Part shown: piece after piece, positions 35,426-44,460 of the stretch
Numbering within the stretch: the stretch's first letter is position 1
Layout: each line of letters opens with the position of its first letter
Assembly: GCA_900768915.1 (NCBI GenBank)
Contig: CAAGEQ010000008.1
Location: 1-64,000 of the forward strand
DNA length: 64,000 nucleotides
Reading direction: 5' to 3'
From: Candidatus Gastranaerophilales bacterium
GTDB taxonomy: Bacteria; Cyanobacteriota; Vampirovibrionia; Gastranaerophilales; Gastranaerophilaceae
The notes under the pieces: generated by a model
The model's database searches: none
What the model saw: the letters and a program-made list of their open reading frames with translations, nothing else
What the model was told of the DNA's origin: nothing
Position numbers and translations under genes: made by a program

Positions 35426-36442
35426 TTAGAATTTTTCTATTCTGAAAATTGTTGAATATTTGTAAGGACCATAATACAACTCAATTAACAAGAAATTGTT
35501 ATCTAAATCTGTTAATTCAACATTTGTTTTTGTAGCAGGTCTTCTCTTTGATTTTCTGATATATTTACCCCAAGCATTTAAGAATTTGATTTGCCATCTT
35601 TGAGATTTGCCCATATCAAGTTCTTTTAAGTTATCTCGGTAATAAAATTCAGGTGTGTAATCTTTTGCAAATACAGGGATTGTATATTTTACTTTTCCTG
35701 CTTCTTTGAATAAGATGTACCAATCATCTTTATATTTTCTAGGTGTTAATAAGTAATACCCAGGTTGGATAGTGATTGTTTTAAAATAGAGTGGAGAATT
35801 TAATCTCAACAATGGGTAAGGTGACCAAGTTGTATCTTTCATATCGTAATATTGGTCAGGGTCCACACCGTGTACGAATGTAAATGTTGGAACAGGCATA
35901 TCTCTATACATTTGTTCGTAATCGTCTTGAGAATATGTTTTTGGTGCAGTAGGCTGAATTTCATTAGTTTGAGTTGTGTCTAATGTTGTTCCTTCTTGTT
36001 GTGGTTGTTCTACATTCTCTTGTGGTGTTTGTGCAGGCGTTTCTTTTACTGCATTCTTTTTATTTTTTTTAGTTCTTTTTTTTGTTTTGTCTTGTTGTGG
36101 TTGAGTGTCTTGTTTAATTTCTTCATCTTGAGCAGGTCGTGCTACTGGTTTGAAGTTTTTGTCTTGAACATTTTCTTGACTGGCATCATAATTTATTGGA
36201 TTGTTTGTATCGTCAATTTGTTCATCATTGTTATTGTTAGGAGTACTTTCTTCTGTATCACTTACAGTGGAATCTTCTGGAGATACTTCTTCATCTTGTT
36301 TTGGCTTTTCTCTTAAAACATTTTGAGAATCCATATAATATGGTGTATCAGCACTAGATGGTCCTTGTTGTGGTATAGGTTCACAATAAGAAACTGACGC
36401 ACTCATCAACACCAATAAACATGTTAGTAGTAATTTTCTCAT
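35426..36442 (-). CDS. Exported protein with a long disordered linker, unknown
   Basis: A signal peptide (residues 1-20, ending near SVSYC) leads into about 150 residues rich in Gln, Asp, Glu, Pro, Thr and Asn, with one basic patch (KTKKRTKKNKKN). A folded C-terminal domain from about 175 to 338 is rich in Tyr, Trp and Phe (TIQPGYYLLTPRKYKDDWY, FLLIELYYGPYKYS). The Cys after the signal is not in a good lipobox. I recognise no family. An envelope-associated role is likely. Confidence 0.7.
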   Translation of the reverse strand: MRKLLLTCLLVLMSASVSYCEPIPQQGPSSADTPYYMDSQNVLREKPKQDEEVSPEDSTVSDTEESTPNNNNDEQIDDTNNPINYDASQENVQDKNFKPVARPAQDEEIKQDTQPQQDKTKKRTKKNKKNAVKETPAQTPQENVEQPQQEGTTLDTTQTNEIQPTAPKTYSQDDYEQMYRDMPVPTFTFVHGVDPDQYYDMKDTTWSPYPLLRLNSPLYFKTITIQPGYYLLTPRKYKDDWYILFKEAGKVKYTIPVFAKDYTPEFYYRDNLKELDMGKSQRWQIKFLNAWGKYIRKSKRRPATKTNVELTDLDNNFLLIELYYGPYKYSTIFRIEKF

Positions 36443-36527
36443 ATATTTTATTTTAATAGTTTTTTTTCAAAAAACAATTTTAAAGCACTCATAAATTATA
36501 AATTTAAACGAACATAAGCATAAATTA

Positions 36528-36938
36528 TCAATAATATTCATTATCGTCGTCATCATCTTCATCGTGGTGACTTTTGTTTTCATGCTTCTTTGATTCTCTT
36601 TCATCATCAAGAGAAACACTAGAAATCAATCCTTCTGCTTCTTCTAATAATTTTCTAAAATCTTTGTTTCTAGTTAATTTCGGAAGTTTAGAATTGATTA
36701 CTGACGCAACATTCATCATCGCTAACGAATTAAGAGTTGCGTTAAGTTGAGCACTATTATCTACGTATTTGTTTCCGTTTACCGCTTGTTCTTCTTCGGC
36801 AGCATCTACACGTCCATACTCTGTTCCTTGACTCGCACGGTCGTCGCTTGTTTTTGCTGCGGTTCCAGATATGTCCCCACTTTTAAAGTTAAATGCACCG
36901 GCCACACCATAGAACCCTGCGGCTCTGTTATCTACCAT
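36528..36938 (-). CDS. Small acidic protein with His/Asp-rich tail, unknown
   Basis: The 136-residue protein starts with a Gly/Ala-rich region (AAGFYGVAGAFNFKSGD), has a helical middle with repeated Leu/Asn, and ends in HENKSHHDEDDDDDNEYY, which could bind metal. No signal peptide or membrane segment is seen. I recognise no family. GAGG-type bases lie upstream. The 292-base gap beyond its start, up to the plus-strand EF-hand gene, is AT-rich and holds no gene. Confidence 0.6.
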   Translation of the reverse strand: MVDNRAAGFYGVAGAFNFKSGDISGTAAKTSDDRASQGTEYGRVDAAEEEQAVNGNKYVDNSAQLNATLNSLAMMNVASVINSKLPKLTRNKDFRKLLEEAEGLISSVSLDDERESKKHENKSHHDEDDDDDNEYY

Positions 36939-37230
36939 CGAGCTTACCTCATATTTTGCGTTTTTTGCTCAGTGATGTGTCTCTGTTTATTTAAGCATAC
37001 CCTTCCGCATATTATTCTAAATCATCTGAACGGATTATTTTGCTAGTTTATAATTGTATTTTGTACAATTAAAAGCCAAACATCAATTATAATACGAAAA
37101 ACTCGTATTTACAAAACTTAATATAATTGAAAAAATAATGTAATTGTTAAGATATTTTACAAAAAATGACATGTCTGAAATCGGATGTAAACATGTGACT
37201 TTATATATATAGTGAGGCAGTAGTATAAAA

Positions 37231-38703
37231 ATGAGTGAGAACTTTTCATTAAATGATTTATTTAAGGCTGGCATGACCAGAGAACAATTTATCTCTAAAT
37301 ATCAAGAGATGAAACAATCTACTGCTGGAGATAAATCTTCTGTATTTGGTAGTGACATGTCGAGTGTTGTTGGCGATATGTTTGATACATTGAATGCAGA
37401 TGGCAATGATACTATTGATGAGAAAGAAGTCCAGCAATTGTTGGCTTATGCTAATGATGGTGATAAAAATGAGGCAGTTACTGAGAATGATTTGAAAGTT
37501 TTGTATAACAAGACTGCTGAAAAGATAAAATCACAATATAGTAATATGTCACCGGAAGACATGTATAAATCTGCAATGGCGAAAAATCCTGATATTTTAT
37601 CAAATACTTATGTTGAAGATTTATCAGCACAAATTGATACGTTGAAAGAATTGATTTCTTCACGTCAGATAAATTCTTCAAATATTATTGATGAATATCA
37701 ATCTAAAATTGATGATTTGGTCTTAAAAAGTTCCAAAATAAACAATGATTTAAAACAAGAATATAAGACAGAGTCTGACAAAATTGCGAAGTTGCAACGT
37801 GAGGCAAATAAAAATAATTCTTTGATACAATCGAAATCACAAGAAATTGATTATGCTCAAACTGAGGCAGAAATAATCAACAAGGAATTGTCTGGACTCA
37901 ATCCTGATGAGAATGCAGATGATATAGAATCTCGTAAAGGTGAGTTGAAGAAATTAGAATCAAGACAAAAAAATCTTGGCAATGATTATGCATCGTTGGT
38001 ATCGAAAAATAATGATTACCAATCTTTGATTAGTTCAACTAGAGATAATCTTGAGAAATTGACGAAGAAAGTTCAGACGGAAGATTCTTCTATAAAGGTG
38101 CAAATATCAGAATATAAAGATAAAATTGAACAAGAAAAATTATCTGCTCAAGCAGATATAAATGGTTATCAAGCACAAGTTCAAAGATTGGAAGCAGCAA
38201 GAAGTTATGCAATATCTAAAATGCCATCACCATCATCTGATGAAAGTGGTGATGACTCAGGTTTTCATAAGAATGATAACTTGATGTCATTTGATGAATT
38301 GAACAAACAGGGTTTGAAATATTCAAGTGCAAAAGGTCAAAAATTGGCTCAAAAAGTTAGAAGTAAAGTTGTTGGCTTTACTGGTTATTGTTCACGACAT
38401 GTTAGTAATGCTTTAGAGGCATCTGGATTAGGTCATGAACGTGCAGCCGCAGCACACATGATGGATACAAAATTAGAAAAGAATAAAAACTTTAAAGAGA
38501 TAAAAATAACTTCACAAGAACAGTTGCGTAGTTTACCTGCTGGTTGCGTTGTAGTATATGAGGCAGGAGCAGCAAGATATAGTTCAAAATATGGTCATAT
38601 TGAAGTTACACTTGGCAACGGTACGGCAGCGAGTGATGGTATCACAAGGAATATGCGATATTCAGAGAATATGTCGGTATTCGTGCCAGTAGAAAATGCG
38701 TAA
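37231..38703 (+). CDS. EF-hand, coiled-coil and Cys-His (CHAP-like) hydrolase protein
   Basis: Three parts are visible in 490 residues. Two EF-hand loops lie at 55-66 (N-x-D-x-N...E) and 76-87 (D-x-D-x-N...D). A long coiled coil covers about 130-330. The C-terminal domain has a Cys-His hydrolase layout: YCSRHVSNAL with Cys387, a GCVVVYEAG strand near 438-446 and YGHIEVTLGNG with His456, as in CHAP or NlpC/P60 peptidoglycan amidases. There is no signal peptide. It lies beside the flagellar export genes, facing them across a shared terminator, so export by the flagellar apparatus and wall opening is a possible role. Confidence 0.65.
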   Translation: MSENFSLNDLFKAGMTREQFISKYQEMKQSTAGDKSSVFGSDMSSVVGDMFDTLNADGNDTIDEKEVQQLLAYANDGDKNEAVTENDLKVLYNKTAEKIKSQYSNMSPEDMYKSAMAKNPDILSNTYVEDLSAQIDTLKELISSRQINSSNIIDEYQSKIDDLVLKSSKINNDLKQEYKTESDKIAKLQREANKNNSLIQSKSQEIDYAQTEAEIINKELSGLNPDENADDIESRKGELKKLESRQKNLGNDYASLVSKNNDYQSLISSTRDNLEKLTKKVQTEDSSIKVQISEYKDKIEQEKLSAQADINGYQAQVQRLEAARSYAISKMPSPSSDESGDDSGFHKNDNLMSFDELNKQGLKYSSAKGQKLAQKVRSKVVGFTGYCSRHVSNALEASGLGHERAAAAHMMDTKLEKNKNFKEIKITSQEQLRSLPAGCVVVYEAGAARYSSKYGHIEVTLGNGTAASDGITRNMRYSENMSVFVPVENA

Positions 38704-38718
38704 AATTAACGTGTATCA

Positions 38719-38750
38719 AAAAGAGCCTCTTTTGATAAAGAGGCTTTTTG
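38719..38750. terminator. Bidirectional terminator between the EF-hand gene and fliR
   Basis: AGCCTC and GAGGCT, with flanking A and T runs, enclose TTTTGATAAA. It lies directly between two convergent stop codons. Confidence 0.8.
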
Positions 38751-39536
38751 TTAAATAATATTTGCGTAAGATTTGAAATAGTCTTCGATGATATTTACAA
38801 GCATTGGTAAAATCCACATCATAATTGCTGCGCCAAATACCGGTTTGAACAAGAAACTCAATTGGAATACGTTTACTTGAGGTGCTGTTTTTGATATTAC
38901 ACCTAGAATAATATCTTGTCCTAGTGTCGCAAGCAAAACTGGTGATGCAATCTGCAAGCCCATATATAATACGTTTGAACTCATTTTGATTAAATAGTCC
39001 ATGTTTACAATTTTATCTAATGGAATACAACTTGCATATAGTGGGAATATATCAAAACTTCTTACAAATGCGTTCATCAACCAATAAAAACCACCTATTT
39101 CCAAAAAGATTACAAGACCTAATAGTGAAATAAGTTTTGCTAATATAGACGTTTGAGATGATGTTGTTGGATCAAGTACCATCGCTGAACTCAAACCCAT
39201 TTGCATGTTTATCATATCAGCACCGGCATCAATTGCAAGTAATATCAATTGAGCCATAAATCCTAGCAATGCACCACTTACATAGTTTAGAACCAATGAT
39301 AAGATAAAACTATTTTCAATAGGTGGTGTCTCAGGTTTTTTTGCACATATAAATATCATTGTTAATAACAAAGCCAACGACAGTTTTACTAATCCTGGAA
39401 TTTCTTTTCTGTTTAGGATTGGTGCAAGTCTAATAAAACCCATTACTCTGGCAAAGATAATAAAACCTGTCGTCAGATATACTGCAAACATCGGAAATGT
39501 AGAACCTAATTGTGATATTACGTCTTGTGCTATCAC
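38751..39536 (-). CDS. fliR: Flagellar export gate protein FliR
   Basis: FliR is one of the three proteins (FliP, FliQ, FliR) that build the membrane channel of the flagellar type III export gate. The 261 residues contain the expected membrane helices and conserved stretches: GFIIFARVMGFIRLAPIL (about 24-41), NYVSGALLGFMAQL (about 84-97) and GADMINMQMGLSSAMVLDP (about 105-123). The start is GTG in a GTGA overlap with the preceding small gene. It is last in the operon. Confidence 0.95.
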   Translation of the reverse strand: MIAQDVISQLGSTFPMFAVYLTTGFIIFARVMGFIRLAPILNRKEIPGLVKLSLALLLTMIFICAKKPETPPIENSFILSLVLNYVSGALLGFMAQLILLAIDAGADMINMQMGLSSAMVLDPTTSSQTSILAKLISLLGLVIFLEIGGFYWLMNAFVRSFDIFPLYASCIPLDKIVNMDYLIKMSSNVLYMGLQIASPVLLATLGQDIILGVISKTAPQVNVFQLSFLFKPVFGAAIMMWILPMLVNIIEDYFKSYANII

Positions 39537-39892
39537 TTGTTACACTCCTCTGTTGTTGGTAATGCTTCTGGTGGTAAATCTATTGGAAGAATTTTGGTAG
39601 ATTTATCGCCACTAATTGTCATTTTGTTATTATTTATATCAACTTTATAAGTATGAATTTTGTTTTTTACTTTTATTGTAAATTCTGTTTGTCCGTCTTT
39701 TATAGAACTAACTATTATTGATTTTCTTTCGTTAGAAAGTGTTGTAAGTGCTTTTACGCTCACAACTGATTCATCACTACATTTGATTTCTGAAATATCA
39801 TAGTCAGAAATCATTATGTAACTGTCAGCGAATGCAAAATTTGCTGAACATAATGCGATTATAGTTATTAAAAAACGTTTGAAATTAATCAT
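39533..39892 (-). CDS. Small exported protein resembling a secretin N-terminal domain
   Basis: This 119-residue protein with a signal peptide (residues 1-22) lies between fliQ and fliR. The mature part is a beta-rich domain (SYIMISDYDISEIKCSD, SVKALTTLSNERKSIIVSS, GQTEFTIKV) whose strand pattern resembles the pilus/secretin N-terminal domain PF13629. It does not belong to the standard fli operon. The end is proline-rich. It overlaps fliR by four bases, so it is made together with it. A periplasmic role around the basal body is inference. Confidence 0.6.
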   Translation of the reverse strand: MINFKRFLITIIALCSANFAFADSYIMISDYDISEIKCSDESVVSVKALTTLSNERKSIIVSSIKDGQTEFTIKVKNKIHTYKVDINNNKMTISGDKSTKILPIDLPPEALPTTEECNK

Positions 39893-39895
39893 TTA

Positions 39896-40387
39896 TTATC
39901 TTCCTATAATTTTGTTAGTTTCAATAAAGTTTGGTTTTGGCATAGGTGTTCTTGGTGATTTATCATATTTTGGCTTGCCGTCTTTATCAATAAATGGAGC
40001 ATCACTAGGACGTTTAATAACTTCTCTAAGTTGTAAGTTCTTAGGATATTTATCAGATAGTTCACCTTGTTGTAGTGGTGAGGTGTATCTATAATAATCT
40101 GATGCTAAAACATAGTTATCATTTTTAGGAACAACATTGAATGCAATTCCCATACCGTCATTGAAAAGGTTTGTTAATAGTTTGATAAAACCCATACCTC
40201 CCATTACAAGAACTAAGAATACAGCGAAAATTTTTGGTGCTGCTGCAATAGTTTGTTCTTGTACCTGTGTAACGGCTTGGATAATACCGACAACAAGACC
40301 TATAACTGCTGCTGTTAATACACAAGGCATTGAAATGGCTAACATTGTCATAAAACCTTTTGCTAAATATTCAATTAAAATTTCCAT
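39896..40387 (-). CDS. fliQ: Flagellar export gate protein FliQ with a C-terminal extension
   Basis: The first 90 residues match FliQ: two membrane helices with MLAISMPCVLTAAVIGLVVG and the QAVTQVQEQT motif between them. Standard FliQ is about 89 residues; this one is 163. The extra 75 residues are soluble, Lys/Pro/Asp/Tyr-rich and without clear structure (SPLQQGELSDKYPKNLQLRE, KPKYDKSPRTPMPKP). The reading frame is open and there is no start signal for a separate gene inside it, so a genuine extension is likely. Confidence 0.9.
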   Translation of the reverse strand: MEILIEYLAKGFMTMLAISMPCVLTAAVIGLVVGIIQAVTQVQEQTIAAAPKIFAVFLVLVMGGMGFIKLLTNLFNDGMGIAFNVVPKNDNYVLASDYYRYTSPLQQGELSDKYPKNLQLREVIKRPSDAPFIDKDGKPKYDKSPRTPMPKPNFIETNKIIGR

Positions 40388-40398
40388 TGCAATCTCCT

Positions 40399-41040
40399 TT
40401 AAGTGTTATAACTTTGTACTAAACCTTGAACAATTAAAGCCCAACCATCAACTGCAATGAAGATTAATAACTTAAATGGTAGTGAAATAATTGTAGGTGA
40501 TAACATGAACATACCAAGTGCAAGCAAGATGTTTGCAACAATCAAGTCAAGTACGATGAATGGAACAAATACAACAAAACCAATTTCAAATGCTGTTTTA
40601 AGTTCACTCAAAATATATGCTGGTGCAACTTGCCATATAGTTATTTCTTCTGGACTTTTTGGTTGCTCTTTGTTTGCTAATTCAATAAAGAATGCAAGGT
40701 CGCTTTCTCTAGTCTGTTTCATCATAAATTCTTTTAGAGGTTTTGAACCTTGATTGATTGTTTGAACTAAGTCTTGATTTTTCATAAATGGAACTGAACC
40801 CATATCATACATTTTTTGGAACACTCCACCCATTGTATAGAATGTCAAAATCATACTCAAACCAATGATTACAATTGATGGTGGTACTTGTTGTGTACCT
40901 AATGCTGTTTTAAGCATTGAAAATACAATTGTAAATCTTAAAAAACTTGTCATACAACAAAACATAAATGGTAACATCGAAAATAACGACATTACTACAA
41001 GCATTTGTAAGACTGGGTTAAAATTAGCAAAAACGTCCAT
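40399..41040 (-). CDS. fliP: Flagellar export gate protein FliP
   Basis: FliP forms the pentameric core of the export gate. The 213 residues show the family blocks: FCCMTSFLRFTIVFSMLKTA (about 27-46), LGTQQVPPSIVIIGL (47-61), a periplasmic segment (about 80-140) and FEIGFVVFVPFIVLDLIVA (about 151-169). It lacks the cleaved signal sequence of enterobacterial FliP, as in many other phyla and in SctR. It lies 11 bases before fliQ. Confidence 0.96.
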   Translation of the reverse strand: MDVFANFNPVLQMLVVMSLFSMLPFMFCCMTSFLRFTIVFSMLKTALGTQQVPPSIVIIGLSMILTFYTMGGVFQKMYDMGSVPFMKNQDLVQTINQGSKPLKEFMMKQTRESDLAFFIELANKEQPKSPEEITIWQVAPAYILSELKTAFEIGFVVFVPFIVLDLIVANILLALGMFMLSPTIISLPFKLLIFIAVDGWALIVQGLVQSYNT

Positions 41041-41066
41041 TTTATTTTATTCCTTTAATTCCTTTT

Positions 41067-41456
41067 CTAAAAATTTAATCTGTTTTTTATCTCTTTCATA
41101 ATAGGTCTTTTCATTGGAGCAACGTTATCTTGTGCACGAATGCCTCTTTCTGTTAAATCAACATTGCTTCTAATCATACGGTGATTGATTTCTTCGTGAA
41201 CTTCTTCTCTATCTTCTAGTTTAGATATTAGAGTTGTTCTTTCTAAATCTGCTGCTATTAAAAATCTTTCATTTCCATCACGAATGACAAATAGAGTTTT
41301 TCTAGGTGAAAGACTTAGAGTATCTTCTACTTTTAAAGAGTTATTTCTTCTTGTTGAGAAAGAAGAAATACTGAATTTTTTATATACATACAATGCAAGA
41401 ATTATAATTCCAATCATTGCAAGAAAATAAACTATAAAATTTGATATATATCCCAT
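41067..41456 (-). CDS. fliO: FliO-like flagellar assembly protein
   Basis: One N-terminal membrane segment (about residues 6-23) is followed by a basic stretch and a cytoplasmic domain with LSLSPRKTLFVIRDGNERFLIAAD split over about 47-70, the pattern of FliO/FliZ proteins that help FliP assemble. The 129 residues and the position before fliP support the assignment, although FliO diverges quickly. Confidence 0.8.
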   Translation of the reverse strand: MGYISNFIVYFLAMIGIIILALYVYKKFSISSFSTRRNNSLKVEDTLSLSPRKTLFVIRDGNERFLIAADLERTTLISKLEDREEVHEEINHRMIRSNVDLTERGIRAQDNVAPMKRPIMKEIKNRLNF

Positions 41457-41470
41457 TTTTAATCCTTTTC

Positions 41471-42679
41471 TTATTCATCTAAATCAAAGTCGCTATAATC
41501 AAACTCATCTCCACCATCAGCAGGTGTAGGTGTTTGAGCAGGTGCAGGACCTCCTGCTTGTTTTACATTAGAATTTGGTGCAACACTTACTGTAGAACCA
41601 GCAGCCGCTGCTGCATTTACCATACTTTCTACATTGTTTGCATCTTTGAATTCATCTGCTGTTACTTTAGATATTTTTACACCGTATCTATCGTTAATAA
41701 TTACTAGTTCACCGTCAGCAACTACTTGGTCACCAACTTTTAGTGAAACTTTGTTATTATATACAGAACTTATATCTACAACTAGACCTTCTTGAATATT
41801 TTTTAATTCGCCAAGAGATACTTTTATTTTCTCAAATTCGGCACTCATTTCTATTTGAAGACTGTCCCATAAGTTTGTTATACTGCTTGTGTCCATATCT
41901 TCTTCCCCCTCGTCACTTTCGTCCTCATCTTCATCGTATGGCAATATAATTTCCTTGTTTGGATTAACTGCAAAACGTTGAAGTATATTATCACATATTA
42001 ATGTCATTTCTCTTGCATTACTGTTTTCAAATAATACAATGTCGCCAACTCCCAATTTCTTAATGTCGTTAACGGCAAAATCTGTTGAACCCACTTTGAT
42101 TGTTACGTCAACAGGACAATCTTTAAAAATCATTTCGTTAATCTTTTTAGCATCAGGTACTGGTGGAAGATTTACCGGTGCTAAAACTGATTTTGGGAAT
42201 GATAGTACAAATCTTGCACTTTCATCTGATGAAAGGTTTCTAATAAAATAACTTAAATTGATTGTAGTTGGGTGTTTTTCCAATTTCGTTTTATCAATTT
42301 TGTTAGAAACTCTTTCGTATAAAAATTCATTGAATGTAGTAATAATTTTTGCTTCCAAATCTGAAATAGATGAAAGGTCAAATTTTTTGTTACTTTTACC
42401 TAAAATTTTGTCTAAGATTACTCTAATTGCATTTTGAGAAATTCTTATAAAAACGTCGTTTTTGCCGTCTAGTTGAACTTTAGTAACAAAGAAACTTTCG
42501 TTTTGAGTTAAAACATTCATATTTTCACTAATACCAACTAATTTAAACTCAAAACCAGATGAAAAGAAATCATCACAAGCCTTTTGTACTGGTGCTTCAA
42601 ATGTGTTTTTGAACCAGTCAAATTGACCGTATAATTCGCTACTAAAACTTGTTTTTATGTTTTCTTCTTTTGTTTCCAT
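41471..42679 (-). CDS. FliM/FliN-type motor switch protein with two SpoA domains
   Basis: The 402 residues hold two SPOA (surface presentation of antigens) domains at about 187-250 (VDVTIKVGSTDFAVNDIKKL) and 280-342 (IKVSLGELKNI, then VSLKVGDQVVADGELVII), joined by a very acidic linker (EDEDESDEGEEDMD). The first 180 residues resemble the middle part of FliM/SctQ-like proteins. The end is Ala/Pro-rich and acidic. In the motor these proteins form the C-ring that sets rotation direction and docks export cargo. It is first in the fliO-P-Q-R operon. Confidence 0.82.
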   Translation of the reverse strand: METKEENIKTSFSSELYGQFDWFKNTFEAPVQKACDDFFSSGFEFKLVGISENMNVLTQNESFFVTKVQLDGKNDVFIRISQNAIRVILDKILGKSNKKFDLSSISDLEAKIITTFNEFLYERVSNKIDKTKLEKHPTTINLSYFIRNLSSDESARFVLSFPKSVLAPVNLPPVPDAKKINEMIFKDCPVDVTIKVGSTDFAVNDIKKLGVGDIVLFENSNAREMTLICDNILQRFAVNPNKEIILPYDEDEDESDEGEEDMDTSSITNLWDSLQIEMSAEFEKIKVSLGELKNIQEGLVVDISSVYNNKVSLKVGDQVVADGELVIINDRYGVKISKVTADEFKDANNVESMVNAAAAAGSTVSVAPNSNVKQAGGPAPAQTPTPADGGDEFDYSDFDLDE

Positions 42680-42804
42680 AGAGTACTCTTCCCCATAAAT
42701 ATCCTATACATATATAAATAAATTGTAATCAACTATATGTAGGAAATTTAGAGAATATGTAAATTTATATAATGGAAAATTCTAAATAGTAAATAAATTG
42801 TTCA

Positions 42805-43677
42805 TTATTGAATAATTTTTGCTTGAAGTTCTAGGGCAGTTTTTGTTGTCGCCAATCCTGCTTGAGCACTTTCTTTCAATAATGGTGACATTAGTTGACC
42901 TGTTTGTCGCATTGCATCAATAACTTCGTCTGGTGGAATTTTACTTTCAATCCCAGCCATAGCAAGTTCAACGGCTGTAACTGCGTGTACTGCTAATATT
43001 GGATTACGTTTGATACAAGGTACTTCAACAAGTCCACAAACTGGATCACAAGTTAAACCTAAAAGATTTTTCATTGCTAATGCCATAGCATTTAATATTT
43101 CATCAATAGTTCCACCCATTGTTTGTGCAAGTCCACCAGCACACATTGCTGCTGCAACTCCACATTCTGCTTGACAACCTGCAACTGCTCCCGCTAATTG
43201 AACTTTGTTTGAAATGATACTACCGATTTTGCCAGCAGTTATCAAAAAATTGATTTGTTCTTCATTAGAAATATTGTATTCTTCACTGTATGCGACTAAT
43301 ACTGCCGGTACTATTCCACAAGAACCTGCTGTTGGACAAGCAACAATCTTTCCCATTCTTAAGTTTTCTTCTGAAGTTGCTAGTGCGTATGTTATGATTT
43401 TTTGGAATAATTTACCAAATAAAGCATTGTGTTTAGAATATCGTTTGATTAATTTCTCGCAATCATCACCACACCAATTGCTAATAGATTTTTCGTTTGA
43501 AGCCATACCTGTTTTTATGGTTTCACGCATTACTTCTATATGATTTAAAACAGTTTTTCTAACTTCTTCTATCGTTATGTCGGAAGTTTGTGCTTGTTCT
43601 AGTTGTGTAAGTTCCCAAATTGTTTTGTTTTGAGAAATGCATTCATTTTTTAAATCGTTAAATGTACTTAGGTTCAT
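42805..43677 (-). CDS. sdhA: L-serine dehydratase, iron-sulfur-dependent, alpha subunit
   Basis: The two-subunit enzyme deaminates L-serine to pyruvate using a [4Fe-4S] cluster. The alpha subunit provides the cluster Cys and the active site: PTAGSCGIVPAV near residues 116-127, CQAECGVAAAMCAGG near 165-179 and GLTCDPVCGLVEVPC near 208-222. The 290 residues are typical. Its ATG overlaps the beta subunit stop by four bases (ATGA). Pyruvate from this reaction could feed PFOR. Confidence 0.94.
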   Translation of the reverse strand: MNLSTFNDLKNECISQNKTIWELTQLEQAQTSDITIEEVRKTVLNHIEVMRETIKTGMASNEKSISNWCGDDCEKLIKRYSKHNALFGKLFQKIITYALATSEENLRMGKIVACPTAGSCGIVPAVLVAYSEEYNISNEEQINFLITAGKIGSIISNKVQLAGAVAGCQAECGVAAAMCAGGLAQTMGGTIDEILNAMALAMKNLLGLTCDPVCGLVEVPCIKRNPILAVHAVTAVELAMAGIESKIPPDEVIDAMRQTGQLMSPLLKESAQAGLATTKTALELQAKIIQ

Positions 43678-44330
43678 ATTTCAAGTTTCCTTATTTGGGT
43701 TACGAAATATACGTCATCAATTTCTGAAATTGTTTTTACAATAGTTTCATCGGCAGCAACATCAAGTGCTATATACATAGATGCAACACCACCTTTTTCG
43801 TTTCTGTCACAATGTAGTGATGCGATATTGATATTCTTTGTTTGGATAATTTTACTTACTGTTGAAATCATTCCTGGTTTGTCTTTATACATCAACAAAA
43901 CTGTGTGATAATTTCCTGATAAACTTACAGAAAAGTCGTTTATTTCTGTTATTTTTATTTCTCCGGCACCAATAGATTCGCCACTAATTTTCATTTCATC
44001 ATTGATATTTATATCAACTGAATTAGGGTGTCTGTTTAGGTCATCGCCGTATTCAAAAGAATAATCAATATCTTTTGCTATATCAAAAATATCTTTGATT
44101 CTTGTATCATACACACAACAACCTAAAATCCCTGCCAACAGTCCTTTTTGTGTTCCGTGACCTTTGCCAGTATGTGCAAATGAATTATATAATTTGAACG
44201 TAACTTTATGTATTGGTTTTGAATAGATGTTTCGTGCCATCAAACCTAATCTAATCGCACCTGCTGTATGTGAACTTGATGGACCTACCATTATTGGTGA
44301 TATTACGTCAAACAAAGTTTTTTGATTCAA
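43674..44330 (-). CDS. sdhB: L-serine dehydratase, iron-sulfur-dependent, beta subunit
   Basis: The 218 residues begin with the family block FDVISPIMVGPSSSHTAGAI (residues 7-26) and end with an ACT domain (about 145-215: HTVLLMYKDKPGMISTVSKI). The start is TTG with GAGGG seven bases upstream. It is the first gene of the pair and is divergent from polA. Confidence 0.93.
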   Translation of the reverse strand: MNQKTLFDVISPIMVGPSSSHTAGAIRLGLMARNIYSKPIHKVTFKLYNSFAHTGKGHGTQKGLLAGILGCCVYDTRIKDIFDIAKDIDYSFEYGDDLNRHPNSVDININDEMKISGESIGAGEIKITEINDFSVSLSGNYHTVLLMYKDKPGMISTVSKIIQTKNINIASLHCDRNEKGGVASMYIALDVAADETIVKTISEIDDVYFVTQIRKLEI

Positions 44331-44396
44331 TTTTAAGCCCTCTTGAATAAAATAATTATAATAATTATATCAGAAAGTTACGTATTCGTCAGATAT

Positions 44397-44425
44397 TTTT
44401 ATAAAATGATAAATTGTGCTATGAT
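44397..44425 (+). promoter_or_regulatory. Candidate extended -10 promoter of polA
   Basis: TGC-TATGAT at 44417-44425 fits an extended -10; a weak -35 (TTTTAT) lies 17 bases upstream. The polA start is 36 bases beyond. Confidence 0.45.
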
Positions 44426-44460
44426 GATTTAAACATAGAAGAGAATTTGAGGAATAAGAA

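Noticed and set aside
37083..37274. 63-codon minus-strand frame before the EF-hand gene
   Set aside because: It overlaps the start of the EF-hand gene in antisense and has hydrophobic AT-driven composition without a ribosome site.
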